From GCA-002712045 sp028112705 (GTDB taxonomy: Bacteria; Pseudomonadota; Alphaproteobacteria; Rhodobacterales; Rhodobacteraceae), in NCBI GenBank assembly GCA_028112705.1, contig JAOGYN010000029.1:1-9187 (forward strand): DNA of 9,187 bases, written 5' to 3'. A program made the translations under genes and the position numbers. Shown here one piece after another: positions 1 through 6,800 of this stretch. The stretch's first letter is position 1. Every line of letters starts with the position of its first letter. The notes under the pieces were generated by a model, which was given only the letters and a program-made list of their open reading frames with translations, was not told where the DNA came from and did not search any database.

Positions 1-1155
1 ATCTTAACAGGATTAGCTTTAGGACTAACAGTAACAAATGGGTTTGCTAGATTTGCCTACGGTCTAATATTACCGGCAATGAAGTCAGAAATGGGGTGGA
101 ACTATGCACAGGCTGGATGGTTAAATACGGCTAATGCACTTGGATATATAATTGGTGCAATTTTAACTATGATACTCATTCGAAATGTATCACCAGCTCG
201 GCTTTTTGCTTTTGGTTTAATAACAACTACTCTCGCGCTACTTGCTACTGGTCTTAATGCCAATATGTCATGGCAAACTCTTTGGAGAATTCTGGCCGGC
301 GTTTTTGGAGCAATGTCTTTTTCTACAGCTGGTGCCCTAACAGCAAGGTTATTTCCAAACGAACCTAAAAAAAATGCATTGGCAATAGCAATATTATTTG
401 GTTCAGGGGGTGGACTAGGGATTGTTCTAGCCGGTGCTTCTCTACCTTTAATGCTTGAAAAACTTGGGCCAAGTGCATGGTCAACAGCTTGGATTCTTCT
501 TGGGATTATTAGTCTATTATTTTTACCACTTGGACTTTGGGCAGCTTCACAAGTGCGCTCGCCAGTTCAATCAAAAACTAGCACAATCCCACTACCGTTA
601 AGTCAAATGATACCAGAATTAGCCGGTTATGCTGGATTTGGTTTGGGTTATATTGTTTATTTAACATTTTTATCAGCTTGGATGACAGACCATGCAGCCA
701 GTGCAAGTTTTATTACATTAATTTGGGTCATACTTGGCCTAAGCATTTGTTTCTCACCAATTATTTGGGGGCCCATTTTGACACGTTATTCATCTGGTCT
801 ACCATTAGCATTAATTCTTACCTGCATCGCAATAGGATCAGCACTTCCAGTACTAATAAACAATACCATAACACTTTTAATTTCGGCATTAGTATTTGGA
901 TTATCAGTTTTTATGGCACCAGGAGCCGTAACTAGCTTCACTCGACAAAACTTACCTCCACAAAGTTGGGCTCGAGCAATGAGCCTATTTACAGTGGTGT
1001 TTGCTATTGCACAAACAATGGGACCATACGGTGCGGGTCTTGTTGGGGATATTTTTAACGACATTGGGGTTAGTTTGTTAGTCGCTGCAGGCTTGTTACT
1101 TGCTGGTGCATTAATAGCCTTAAAACAAAAACCTTTAAAAAATTATAAGCCCTAA
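1..1155 (+). CDS. MFS transporter, YbfB/YjiJ-like, 5'-truncated by window edge
   Basis: Integral inner-membrane transporter of the major facilitator superfamily; substrate unknown. The reading frame is open from base 1, so the ATG at 79 is internal: the 26 residues before it (including GFARFAYGLILPAM) continue the protein. The block GFARFAYxLILPAM followed by GWLNTANALGYIIGA is the signature I associate with the YbfB/YjiJ family (family usual: GxGRFxYTxxLPxM, then GWLxTANYxGYxxGA). The 384 visible residues are almost all hydrophobic helices with Gly/Ala-rich faces. This is close to the usual length of about 400 residues, so only the first part of helix 1 is probably missing. The end is basic (KQKPLKNYKP), as expected for a cytoplasmic tail. 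It is followed by a 133-bp gap and a co-directional opine dehydrogenase, so it may transport a substrate or product of that pair, but it could be independent. Family call is firm; substrate is unknown. Confidence 0.88.
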   Translation: MLTGLALGLTVTNGFARFAYGLILPAMKSEMGWNYAQAGWLNTANALGYIIGAILTMILIRNVSPARLFAFGLITTTLALLATGLNANMSWQTLWRILAGVFGAMSFSTAGALTARLFPNEPKKNALAIAILFGSGGGLGIVLAGASLPLMLEKLGPSAWSTAWILLGIISLLFLPLGLWAASQVRSPVQSKTSTIPLPLSQMIPELAGYAGFGLGYIVYLTFLSAWMTDHAASASFITLIWVILGLSICFSPIIWGPILTRYSSGLPLALILTCIAIGSALPVLINNTITLLISALVFGLSVFMAPGAVTSFTRQNLPPQSWARAMSLFTVVFAIAQTMGPYGAGLVGDIFNDIGVSLLVAAGLLLAGALIALKQKPLKNYKP

Positions 1156-1175
1156 ATTTTATTCTACTAAATTTG

Positions 1176-1248
1176 ATAATACTAAATATTTCTTCCAATA
1201 AAGAATAAATTGTAATTGCAAAAAATAAACGTAAACGCTTAGTATTAT
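1176..1248. repeat. 10-bp inverted repeat in the mfs/opine-dehydrogenase gap
   Basis: ATAATACTAA at 1176-1185 is matched exactly by its reverse complement TTAGTATTAT at 1239-1248, with 53 bp between the arms. The right arm contains TATTAT (1243-1248), a possible -10 hexamer for the downstream dehydrogenase, so this could be a pair of operator half-sites flanking a promoter. No good -35 lies at 16-18 bp: the nearest candidate, TTGCAA at 1216-1221, is 21 bp away. The left arm is part of a short direct repeat, TACTAAAT at 1165-1172 and 1180-1187. AT-rich sequence makes chance repeats likely, so this is a weak regulatory call. The rest of the 1156-1288 gap shows no gene. Confidence 0.3.
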
Positions 1249-1288
1249 ATGTAAGTGTATTATGAAAAATAAGTTGATGGGGAAGTAG

Positions 1289-2377
1289 ATGGAAATAGCA
1301 GTATTAGGTGGGGGAAATGGTTCTTTAGCAGCAGCAATAGACTTCACCACCAAAGGACATGAAGTAAGATTCTGGAGACGGAATTCTAAAGCTATTTCCA
1401 CATTAAAGTCAGCAAACAATACCATGAAATTAAAAGATTTCAGTGGTATACAAGAAGTTAAAATCTCTAAAGTTACTCAAAGTATTTCTGAAGCTATCAA
1501 AGGCGCCGAACTAATAGTATGCCCGATACCGGCTACGGGCCAATTAGATGTCGCCAATTTAATTGCACCACATTTAGAAAATCAGCAAGTAGTATTGCTA
1601 CCACCTGGAAGTTTTGGAAGTTGGATATTTGCTAAATCATTAGCTGACTCAAAAAATAATGCAAATGTGAGCTTTGCTGAGTCAGGGACTCTTCCATATT
1701 TGGCACGATTAAACGGACCTTTAACTATTGCAATCACAACGCGAGCAACCAGATTGCCAACTGGTGTTTTTCCATTGAAAAATAAAACTCATGCCTTGTC
1801 AGTCATTAAACAAGCATATCCAGCTGTAGAGGATTGTGGGGATATATTATCTGCTGCGCTAATGAATGCGGGGCCCATAATACACCCACCATTGATAGTT
1901 ATGAATGCTGGTCCAATCGAACATTTTGATTACTGGGACATTCACAATGAAGGAACACAGCCCGCAATCAGAAAAGTTACAACATCTTTAGATAATGAGC
2001 GAATAAAAATTCGACAAACTCTTGGCTATCACACACATCATTTTCCCCTAGCAGACCATTACAATCCAGAAGGTGAAGAATGGATGTATGGAAATGTTGC
2101 ACACGAAAAGCTGATTGATAGTGGAGATTGGAGAGAGAAACTTATTCTAACAGAACATAGATACATGAGAGAAGATATCGAGATTGGGTTAGCATTCATG
2201 GTTTCTGTAGCTAAATGGGCAAATGTGGCGACCCCAGTAGCAGAAGGATTGCTAAGTATTGGATCAGCGGTATGTTGTAGTGATTTTGCAAAAAATGGTC
2301 GGACAATAGAAAATCTAAATCTGTCAAATTATAAAATTTCTGAAATTCAAACATTGCTGAAGGAAGGCTTTAAATGA
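1289..2377 (+). CDS. Opine dehydrogenase family (octopine/nopaline type)
   Basis: Cytosolic NAD(P)-dependent oxidoreductase of the family that interconverts N-(1-carboxyalkyl) amino acids (opines) with an amino acid plus a 2-oxo acid. Residues 4-12 (AVLGGGNGS) form the Rossmann nucleotide-binding loop after the first strand, with WRR at 29-31 at the end of strand 2. The C-terminal half is the octopine-dehydrogenase domain: NAGPIIHPP at 193-201 carries the expected catalytic His199, and HRYMREDIEIGL at 290-301 followed by GRTIENL at 337-343 are typical of the family. Length of 362 residues is normal. The ATG follows GGGGAAG (SD-like, 1279-1285) and is directly preceded by an in-frame TAG, so no longer start is possible. 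The stop overlaps the next gene (ATGA), so the two are co-translated. Substrates cannot be read from the sequence. Bacterial members of this family mostly lack a tested substrate, and a related 2-hydroxy-acid or N-substituted amino acid is possible. Confidence 0.88.
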   Translation: MEIAVLGGGNGSLAAAIDFTTKGHEVRFWRRNSKAISTLKSANNTMKLKDFSGIQEVKISKVTQSISEAIKGAELIVCPIPATGQLDVANLIAPHLENQQVVLLPPGSFGSWIFAKSLADSKNNANVSFAESGTLPYLARLNGPLTIAITTRATRLPTGVFPLKNKTHALSVIKQAYPAVEDCGDILSAALMNAGPIIHPPLIVMNAGPIEHFDYWDIHNEGTQPAIRKVTTSLDNERIKIRQTLGYHTHHFPLADHYNPEGEEWMYGNVAHEKLIDSGDWREKLILTEHRYMREDIEIGLAFMVSVAKWANVATPVAEGLLSIGSAVCCSDFAKNGRTIENLNLSNYKISEIQTLLKEGFK

Positions 2378-3345
2378 AAAATGTGGCTGCCGTTGGCATT
2401 GGAAGAATGGGACGTGGAATTGCCATATCCTTTGCCTATTCAGGATACAATGTTCAATTAATTGACTTAAAGAAACGGGACAGGTCAGATTTTACAAAAT
2501 TAATAAAAGAGGCAAATGAAGACATTCATAATACATTATCAATGTTTCAAAATTTTGAGATATTAACACAATTAGAAAAAGAAAAAATCTTAAAGCGTAT
2601 CTCATTCCATGATCTAAACGAAAGCCAAAGCGTTTTAAAAAATATTGATGTTGTTTTTGAAGGGGTTCCAGAAACAATCGAGGCAAAAAAAAATGCTCTA
2701 AGTCTTATCTCTAAATTCTCTTCCAAAAAAACTATAATTGCATCAACGACTTCAACAATCCTATCAAATGATTTGCAAAAATATGTGTTACACCCAGAAA
2801 GATTTTTAAATGCACATTGGCTTAATCCAGCTTTCTTGGTTCCACTTGTGGAACTTTCGCCTGGCGATCATACTGATAAAAATACTACAGAAAATCTAAA
2901 ACAAATTTTGGAAAATATTGGCAAAGTTCCGATAGTTTGCTCCGCCAGCCCTGGCTATATAGTACCCAGAATACAAGCATTAGCTATGAATGAAGCCGCC
3001 AGATTAGTCGAAGAAGGTGTAGCATCAGCAGAAGACATAGACAAAGCTACTAAGTATGGGTTTGGGTTTCGTTTTGCTGTTTTAGGCCTTCTTGAATTTA
3101 TAGATTGGGGTGGTGGAGATATTTTATATTATGCAAGCCAGTATATGACTAAGGCAACTGGTGAGAATAGGTTTGCAGCCCCTAAAATTATTAATGATAA
3201 TATGAAAGAAAATCGAAATGGCCTTAAAGATGGAAAAGGCTTCCTAAATTATGAAAATTTAGATGTCAAAAAATATCAAGAAAATCGACTTTTGGCTTTT
3301 GTAGAAATGCTAAAACATCTAGATAAAATGCCACCTAAAGGATGA
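2374..3345 (+). CDS. 3-hydroxyacyl-CoA dehydrogenase-fold NAD-dependent dehydrogenase (carnitine-dehydrogenase-like group)
   Basis: NAD-dependent 3-hydroxy-acid oxidoreductase fold. The N-terminal Rossmann motif is GIGRMGRGIA (8-17), with Asp31 after strand 2, which favours NAD over NADP. The central motif FLNAHWLNPAFLVPLVELSP (144-163) gives the catalytic His148 and its partner Glu160. STTSTI (124-129) is the substrate-side Ser/Thr stretch. The helical 3HCDH C-terminal domain starts at PGYIVPRIQ (193-201) and continues with MNEAARLVEEGVASAEDID. Classical hydroxyacyl-CoA dehydrogenases have PGFIxNR here with a catalytic Asn; this protein has Pro198 instead. That argues against an ordinary beta-oxidation enzyme and for a non-CoA 3-hydroxy acid, as in L-carnitine or L-gulonate dehydrogenases. 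The start overlaps the upstream stop (ATGA) and has a strong RBS, AAGGAAGG at 2360-2367, 6 nt before ATG. Length of 323 is close to the carnitine-dehydrogenase size and longer than the 280-residue 3-hydroxybutyryl-CoA enzymes. Exact substrate unknown. Confidence 0.85.
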   Translation: MKNVAAVGIGRMGRGIAISFAYSGYNVQLIDLKKRDRSDFTKLIKEANEDIHNTLSMFQNFEILTQLEKEKILKRISFHDLNESQSVLKNIDVVFEGVPETIEAKKNALSLISKFSSKKTIIASTTSTILSNDLQKYVLHPERFLNAHWLNPAFLVPLVELSPGDHTDKNTTENLKQILENIGKVPIVCSASPGYIVPRIQALAMNEAARLVEEGVASAEDIDKATKYGFGFRFAVLGLLEFIDWGGGDILYYASQYMTKATGENRFAAPKIINDNMKENRNGLKDGKGFLNYENLDVKKYQENRLLAFVEMLKHLDKMPPKG

Positions 3346-3390
3346 CTACAGGTAACAAGAATTGAACTATTCATTTATGTTTTTATAATT

Positions 3391-3413
3391 AATACTTGGA
3401 TTAATAGTATTTT
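3391..3413. terminator. Weak hairpin between convergent genes
   Basis: AATACT (3391-3396) can pair with AGTATT (3406-3411) around a 9-nt loop, followed by a short T run on the + strand. It lies in the 73-bp space where the two blocks converge, where a bidirectional terminator would be expected. The stem is only 6 bp and AT-rich, so the call rests mostly on position. Nothing else is seen in this gap. Confidence 0.25.
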
Positions 3414-3418
3414 GAATT

Positions 3419-4066
3419 CTATTCCTCTGAAGGTATAGGAATTTCACTTATATATTTTGCTGCATGGTAACCTCTTTTAACAGCTGATCTTCCAGAGATA
3501 CTAATATACCATCGTTTTACCTCAATATAATCATTTAAATTTATATTCTGCCATTCAAAGCGAGAGATCCATGGCCAAATGGCCATGTCAGCAATTGTAT
3601 ACTCTCCTTTTCCATCCCCAACTATAAAATTTCTGCCGCTCAGCCTGCTATTTAGCACACCATATAGACGATGAGCTTCTCTAGAATAACGCTCTTCTGC
3701 ATATAAAGATTTACCTTTATTATACTTACCAAAATGATGAACCTGACCAAGCATTGGACCTAAACCAGCCATCTGCCACATGAGCCATTCAATCATATAC
3801 CAATATTCATCCCCTTTAACGATGAACTTATCATATTTTTGTGCAAGATATAACATAATTGCTCCAGATTCCATTAGAGCAATATTTTTCTCACTATCAA
3901 AAATAGCAGGTATTTTATTATTAGGTGAAATTGTTAAAAACTCATCAGTGAATTGTTCATCTATTGATATATCGATAGGATATATTTTGTACGGAATACC
4001 TAGTTCCTCGAGTAAGATGGAAACTTTTCGACCATTGGGAGTCGGCCAAGTGTAGAAATCAATCAT
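3419..4066 (-). CDS. Glutathione S-transferase, Nu-class/YfcG-Ure2-like
   Basis: Soluble glutathione transferase-fold protein; Nu-class relatives such as YfcG and YghU act as glutathione-dependent disulfide or peroxide reductases. The thioredoxin-fold N-terminus reads WPTPNGRKVSILLEELGIPY (7-26). The Thr9 and Asn11 pattern resembles the YfcG active site, which has no Tyr/Ser/Cys nucleophile. NNKIPAIFD (49-57) holds the cis-Pro53, and ESGAIMLYLAQKY (66-78) provides the glutathione gamma-glutamyl site. The all-helical C-terminal domain has WQMAGLGPMLGQVHHF (97-112) and YTIADMAIWPWISR (156-169), both typical of the group. Length of 215 is normal. The RBS GGAG lies 5 nt before ATG. It is the last gene of the minus-strand block, 34 bp after the dioxygenase, so it may detoxify a reactive intermediate or carry out a thiol-dependent step; this is inference. 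Confidence 0.88.
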   Translation of the reverse strand: MIDFYTWPTPNGRKVSILLEELGIPYKIYPIDISIDEQFTDEFLTISPNNKIPAIFDSEKNIALMESGAIMLYLAQKYDKFIVKGDEYWYMIEWLMWQMAGLGPMLGQVHHFGKYNKGKSLYAEERYSREAHRLYGVLNSRLSGRNFIVGDGKGEYTIADMAIWPWISRFEWQNINLNDYIEVKRWYISISGRSAVKRGYHAAKYISEIPIPSEE

Positions 4067-4100
4067 TAGAACTCCATTTTCTATAACTAAGCCTTATGAG

Positions 4101-5135
4101 CTAAATTAATGGTACTTGCAGTTTGGTTTTTTGAGTTATGATACCACCTCTATTTCCAACTTCAATTGATCCATAACGCTGTTTAAAACTTTCTGGTAAT
4201 TTACGATCATTAGGCATTGAGAGCCAAAGACGTAACAAATGTCGTTTTTTGTTAGGCTCTGGCCAATCAACAAAACCAGTCCTATCATGCAAGAAAGCAT
4301 GATTATACACAAACTGCATGTCCCCCGGTTTCAAACGCATTGACAGGTGCAAAGCTGGATCATTAGCCAATGTGTCAAATAAATCCAACGCCTCGACATG
4401 CCTCTTTGATAATTTCATAGCATTATCAAATCTTTGAGCACTATCAATATACTGCCTTTGATAAAAAACCGTTAAAAGATTATCTTCTAAACTTAGTGGT
4501 GGTATTGTTAAATATGGTAGTTCTCCAGGTGGGACTTCTCCTCGACGATCAGTTGCAATTGGATCAAATAAATATTCTACAAGATCTGGTCGCAATTCAA
4601 CCAAATGATTAAAAATTGTAACTGCACTGACAAGCAAAGAATCTCCACCCTTTTTAGCATCATTAATACAAATTAATCCCACTACATCTGCTGAATCTGT
4701 ATGAAAAGTTTGTCTTTGAGAAGTTTGGTAGATTCTAGTATTTTGATCATTAGAATTTGCACCAATATCACGCACATGCCCAAGTAAATGACCATCTGCA
4801 TTTTGCGATCGTGCATCTCCTAAATGCGCACCTATCCCAAAGAATATTGTCGCAATCATTTCTGGACTATAACGTTTTACTGGAAGACCCTTAATAACTT
4901 CAAAACCAATGCCATCCAATAGTTTCAATGCTAACTCACTTAGATACCCATCAAAAACCTTTAATGGGAATCTATCACGATTGATTTCGCTCAAATCAAT
5001 ATCCAGACTCAAAAAGTAATTGGCTGCCTGCTCAATATCACTGATAAATTTCAAAGAGAGATGAGATTCCCATAAGTCCGGTTTTTTTTGTAATTCTGAA
5101 CCTAACCATGCGCGATTATCAAAAATTTTCTGCAT
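4101..5135 (-). CDS. TauD/TfdA-type Fe(II)/2-oxoglutarate dioxygenase
   Basis: Non-haem iron, 2-oxoglutarate-dependent dioxygenase; it would hydroxylate or cleave an unactivated C-H of a small substrate while converting 2-oxoglutarate to succinate and CO2. Numbered from the outer ATG at 5153, the iron ligands are H151 and D153 in QTFHTDSADVVGL and H289 in NHAFLHDRTGF. R304 and R308 (KKRHLLRLWLS) match the paired arginines of TauD, which bind 2-oxoglutarate and substrate. All expected catalytic residues are present. It belongs to a subfamily I recognise only by pattern (RIYQT..RQTFHTDS, DRRGE, DWPEP, RHLLRLWL), which also has fungal members; its substrate is unknown to me. Start: the outer ATG (5153) has no Shine-Dalgarno site, whereas the in-frame ATG at 5135 follows AAAGG at 5140-5144, so 5135 is preferred (344 aa). 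It lies 34 bp before gst and has its own candidate promoter upstream. Confidence 0.86.
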   Translation of the reverse strand: MQKIFDNRAWLGSELQKKPDLWESHLSLKFISDIEQAANYFLSLDIDLSEINRDRFPLKVFDGYLSELALKLLDGIGFEVIKGLPVKRYSPEMIATIFFGIGAHLGDARSQNADGHLLGHVRDIGANSNDQNTRIYQTSQRQTFHTDSADVVGLICINDAKKGGDSLLVSAVTIFNHLVELRPDLVEYLFDPIATDRRGEVPPGELPYLTIPPLSLEDNLLTVFYQRQYIDSAQRFDNAMKLSKRHVEALDLFDTLANDPALHLSMRLKPGDMQFVYNHAFLHDRTGFVDWPEPNKKRHLLRLWLSMPNDRKLPESFKQRYGSIEVGNRGGIITQKTKLQVPLI

Positions 5136-5139
5136 AACA

Positions 5140-5144
5140 CCTTT
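5140..5144 (-). promoter_or_regulatory. Shine-Dalgarno site favouring the inner dioxygenase start
   Basis: On the - strand AAAGG is followed by 4 nt (TGTT) and then ATG at 5135. The outer in-frame ATG at 5153 has no purine-rich site in the 20 nt before it. This decides for the shorter, 344-residue protein, though the 4-nt spacing is a little short. Confidence 0.45.
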
Positions 5145-5205
5145 ATTTCCCATTTAACACAAGACTATAAATAACAAGAATTCCTGACAAATCACCTATC
5201 TAACA

Positions 5206-5230
5206 CTTCAAACGTCGAAGCATTATAGCA
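5206..5230 (-). promoter_or_regulatory. Extended -10 promoter plus adjoining inverted repeat upstream of the dioxygenase gene
   Basis: The - strand reads TGCTATAAT (5230-5222), a perfect extended -10 element (TGnTATAAT). The -35 position (about 5245-5250) is poor, which extended -10 promoters tolerate. The expected start near 5215 falls inside a 15-bp imperfect palindrome, CTTCGACGTTTGAAG (5220-5206 on the - strand), with 4 perfect outer base pairs plus an inner A-T and a G-T wobble. This could be a repressor site or a 5' hairpin on the mRNA. It sits in the longest gap of the block (5154-5243), just after the DDAH-like gene, so it would let the dioxygenase and GST genes be expressed apart from the upstream genes. 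No gene is seen in this gap. Confidence 0.42.
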
Positions 5231-5243
5231 AATCTTTGACCAA

Positions 5244-6110
5244 TTAGACCCGATATAAAGGTCGCGTTAAGCAAGTAGGACCGCCTTCACAACCAACACA
5301 AAGTGCATCACCATCGAATAATTGAACCTTAATTCCAGACTTTCGCAGTTTTTCTGTGGTTTGTGGTAATCCACTAAGCATAACGCAGTTACCAGGAGAT
5401 ACTGCTAGCACATTTGTACTTAATGTATTGCTTTGTTCAAATTCTAACATAGGGGCTTCTATTAATTGAAAGCCTTTCGAAGTTAATAACTCATAAAATC
5501 CTACCGGCAATAGTGGCAAAGCCACCAAAGCAGCTTTTGTATCAACTAAACTTATCAAAGACATTAAATGCAAGCATGCAGCAGCCCCAGTATAAAATGG
5601 CAGGTCATAAGAAAATACATTAATGCCCCTCGGTTCTAAAATATCTTTTATTTGCTCAACACCGAGCTGGTTTGTTCTAAATCCTCTTCCAACAACCAGT
5701 GTAGTCTCGTCTAACCATAGCGTATCTCCTGCTTCCGCTCTTGCGAAGTCAGAAATAGATCCGATAATAGGGATGTCATGTGAGTTATAAAATATCTTAT
5801 GTAAATCTTGCTCCCCTGATCTGAGCAATTTACCTGGAGACATTAAAATTGCGCCAAACTTAGTCATTAGTGAAGCATCATAAGTAAATACAGCATCTGC
5901 AATTTCTGAATTGTGGTCTTCTATCCAAAAAATCTCAACACCTTCATTTTCTAATAAACTAACAAATGAGGCATGAATTTCTTCAACTTTTCCTGGATCA
6001 AATGTAGGCCCATAATGCCATTTACTTGGATCAGCATTTTTTAAACAAGCGCCTGGTTTAAGAAGGGCCACTTTTCTTAAAGAAGCAGTCATTGATGAAA
6101 CACTAAACAT
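5244..6110 (-). CDS. DDAH/arginine-deiminase-fold guanidino hydrolase (amidinotransferase superfamily)
   Basis: Guanidine-modifying enzyme that attacks a guanidinium carbon with a Cys, as in dimethylargininase (releases methylamines from methylarginines), arginine deiminase and amidinotransferases. Expected catalytic elements are present: DAVFTYDAS (72-80) corresponds to the FTRDP-like motif with Asp78; EAGD (126-129) is the guanidino-binding Glu motif; GRGFRTN (141-147) is the GxxxRTN turn; CLHLMSLISLVD (179-190) supplies the general-base His181; and GGPTCLTRPL (276-285) the nucleophile Cys280. Two more Cys (271, 274) sit just before it. Length of 288 fits the 250-290-residue DDAH-like group rather than the 400-residue arginine deiminases. 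The ATG overlaps the upstream stop as TAATG, and AGGG lies 9 nt before it; the inner ATG at 6092 has no RBS. The fold is firm but methylarginine is only one possible substrate, since neighbours suggest another small guanidino compound. Confidence 0.84.
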   Translation of the reverse strand: MFSVSSMTASLRKVALLKPGACLKNADPSKWHYGPTFDPGKVEEIHASFVSLLENEGVEIFWIEDHNSEIADAVFTYDASLMTKFGAILMSPGKLLRSGEQDLHKIFYNSHDIPIIGSISDFARAEAGDTLWLDETTLVVGRGFRTNQLGVEQIKDILEPRGINVFSYDLPFYTGAAACLHLMSLISLVDTKAALVALPLLPVGFYELLTSKGFQLIEAPMLEFEQSNTLSTNVLAVSPGNCVMLSGLPQTTEKLRKSGIKVQLFDGDALCVGCEGGPTCLTRPLYRV

Positions 6111-6730
6111 TATTCGTTGCCCTGCACGCGGTTCAAATGCTCTACATCACTTTTGCATAAAGAAATTGCATCTTCTGTTGTAATTGCCGTGCAAAACTCA
6201 CCATGCATATTTGCAATAGCCATATTATGGACAAGATCTGGATCATAATCTTCCCCATCATGGCCAATACCATTCATAGCAGCACAAGCGTCATGAACCA
6301 AATATGTATCAAAGCCCATATTTCCTGCCATTCGTACCGTTGTTTCTATGCAAACATTCGTAAAGAACCCTACCACTAATAGTCTTTGAACACCCGAACG
6401 CCGTAAATCTAATTCCAAAGATGTACCAATAAACCCACTATTTACATCTTTTTTAACAACGATATCCCCCACTTCTGGTTCCATTCCATCAAGTTGCTGC
6501 CCACTATCAAGACTTAACTTTAAGGGTGAATTATCTTCTCTTGAGTTATGCTTTGTAAATGCAACTTGTCTACCAGATAGACGCCATTCAGTTAATATAT
6601 GAATAATATTGTTCTCTGCGTTAAGGTTATTACGCCTACCTTTGCTGCCACCATAATAGGAGGTATCATTAACTCCCTTTTGGACATCCACTAAAAGCAT
6701 CGCCGTAGAGGCATCAAATTTCTTAATCAT
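6110..6730 (-). CDS. Isochorismatase-superfamily cysteine amidohydrolase
   Basis: Cysteine hydrolase of the isochorismatase fold; relatives cleave N-carbamoylsarcosine, biuret, ureidoacrylate, nicotinamide and similar amides. Counting from the ATG chosen here, the triad is Asp15 (LLVDVQKG), Lys94 (VVKKDVNSGFIGT) and Cys127 (GFFTNVCIETTVRMA). The Phe-Thr before NVC matches the family's cis-peptide turn. C-terminal HDACAAM and HxEFCTAITTEDA stretches are also typical. Length of 206 is normal. A TTG at 6736 is two codons further upstream, but the RBS AGGA (6740-6737) would touch it, whereas it lies 6 nt before the ATG at 6730, so ATG is the start. The gene ends in TAATG, shared with the DDAH-like gene, which implies translational coupling and probably successive steps. 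A ureido or carbamoyl product of the guanidino hydrolase is an attractive substrate; this is inference. Confidence 0.87.
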   Translation of the reverse strand: MIKKFDASTAMLLVDVQKGVNDTSYYGGSKGRRNNLNAENNIIHILTEWRLSGRQVAFTKHNSREDNSPLKLSLDSGQQLDGMEPEVGDIVVKKDVNSGFIGTSLELDLRRSGVQRLLVVGFFTNVCIETTVRMAGNMGFDTYLVHDACAAMNGIGHDGEDYDPDLVHNMAIANMHGEFCTAITTEDAISLCKSDVEHLNRVQGNE

Positions 6731-6736
6731 GTTCAA

Positions 6737-6740
6737 TCCT
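6737..6740 (-). promoter_or_regulatory. Shine-Dalgarno site deciding the isochorismatase-family start
   Basis: AGGA on the - strand is followed by 6 nt (TTGAAC) and then ATG at 6730. The alternative TTG codon directly abuts the AGGA and would leave no spacer, so the ATG is the real start. The remaining 6741-6800 gap is AT-rich with no convincing promoter. Confidence 0.6.
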
Positions 6741-6800
6741 ATTAAAAGCTAATATATTTTCTAATCAATTAATTTCATAAATTCAAATTTGGCAAATAAT

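Noticed and set aside
1262..1288. Eight-codon ORF (ATG AAA AAT ... TAG) ending directly against the opine dehydrogenase ATG
   Set aside because: It could be a leader peptide with stop-start coupling, but it has no clear RBS of its own and no amino-acid bias, and such short ORFs arise by chance in AT-rich DNA.
1159..1425. Minus-strand ORF of 88 residues over the gap and the start of the opine dehydrogenase
   Set aside because: It overlaps the strongly supported nucleotide-binding region, has no recognisable motif and no RBS, so it is a shadow frame.
3780..4055. Plus-strand ORF of 91 residues opposite the GST gene
   Set aside because: The GST frame has family motifs throughout; the opposite frame has none.
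6737..6800. Promoter in the AT-rich gap before the isochorismatase-family gene
   Set aside because: Several TTGaaT- and TATATT-like words occur, but none pair at 16-18 bp with two acceptable hexamers.
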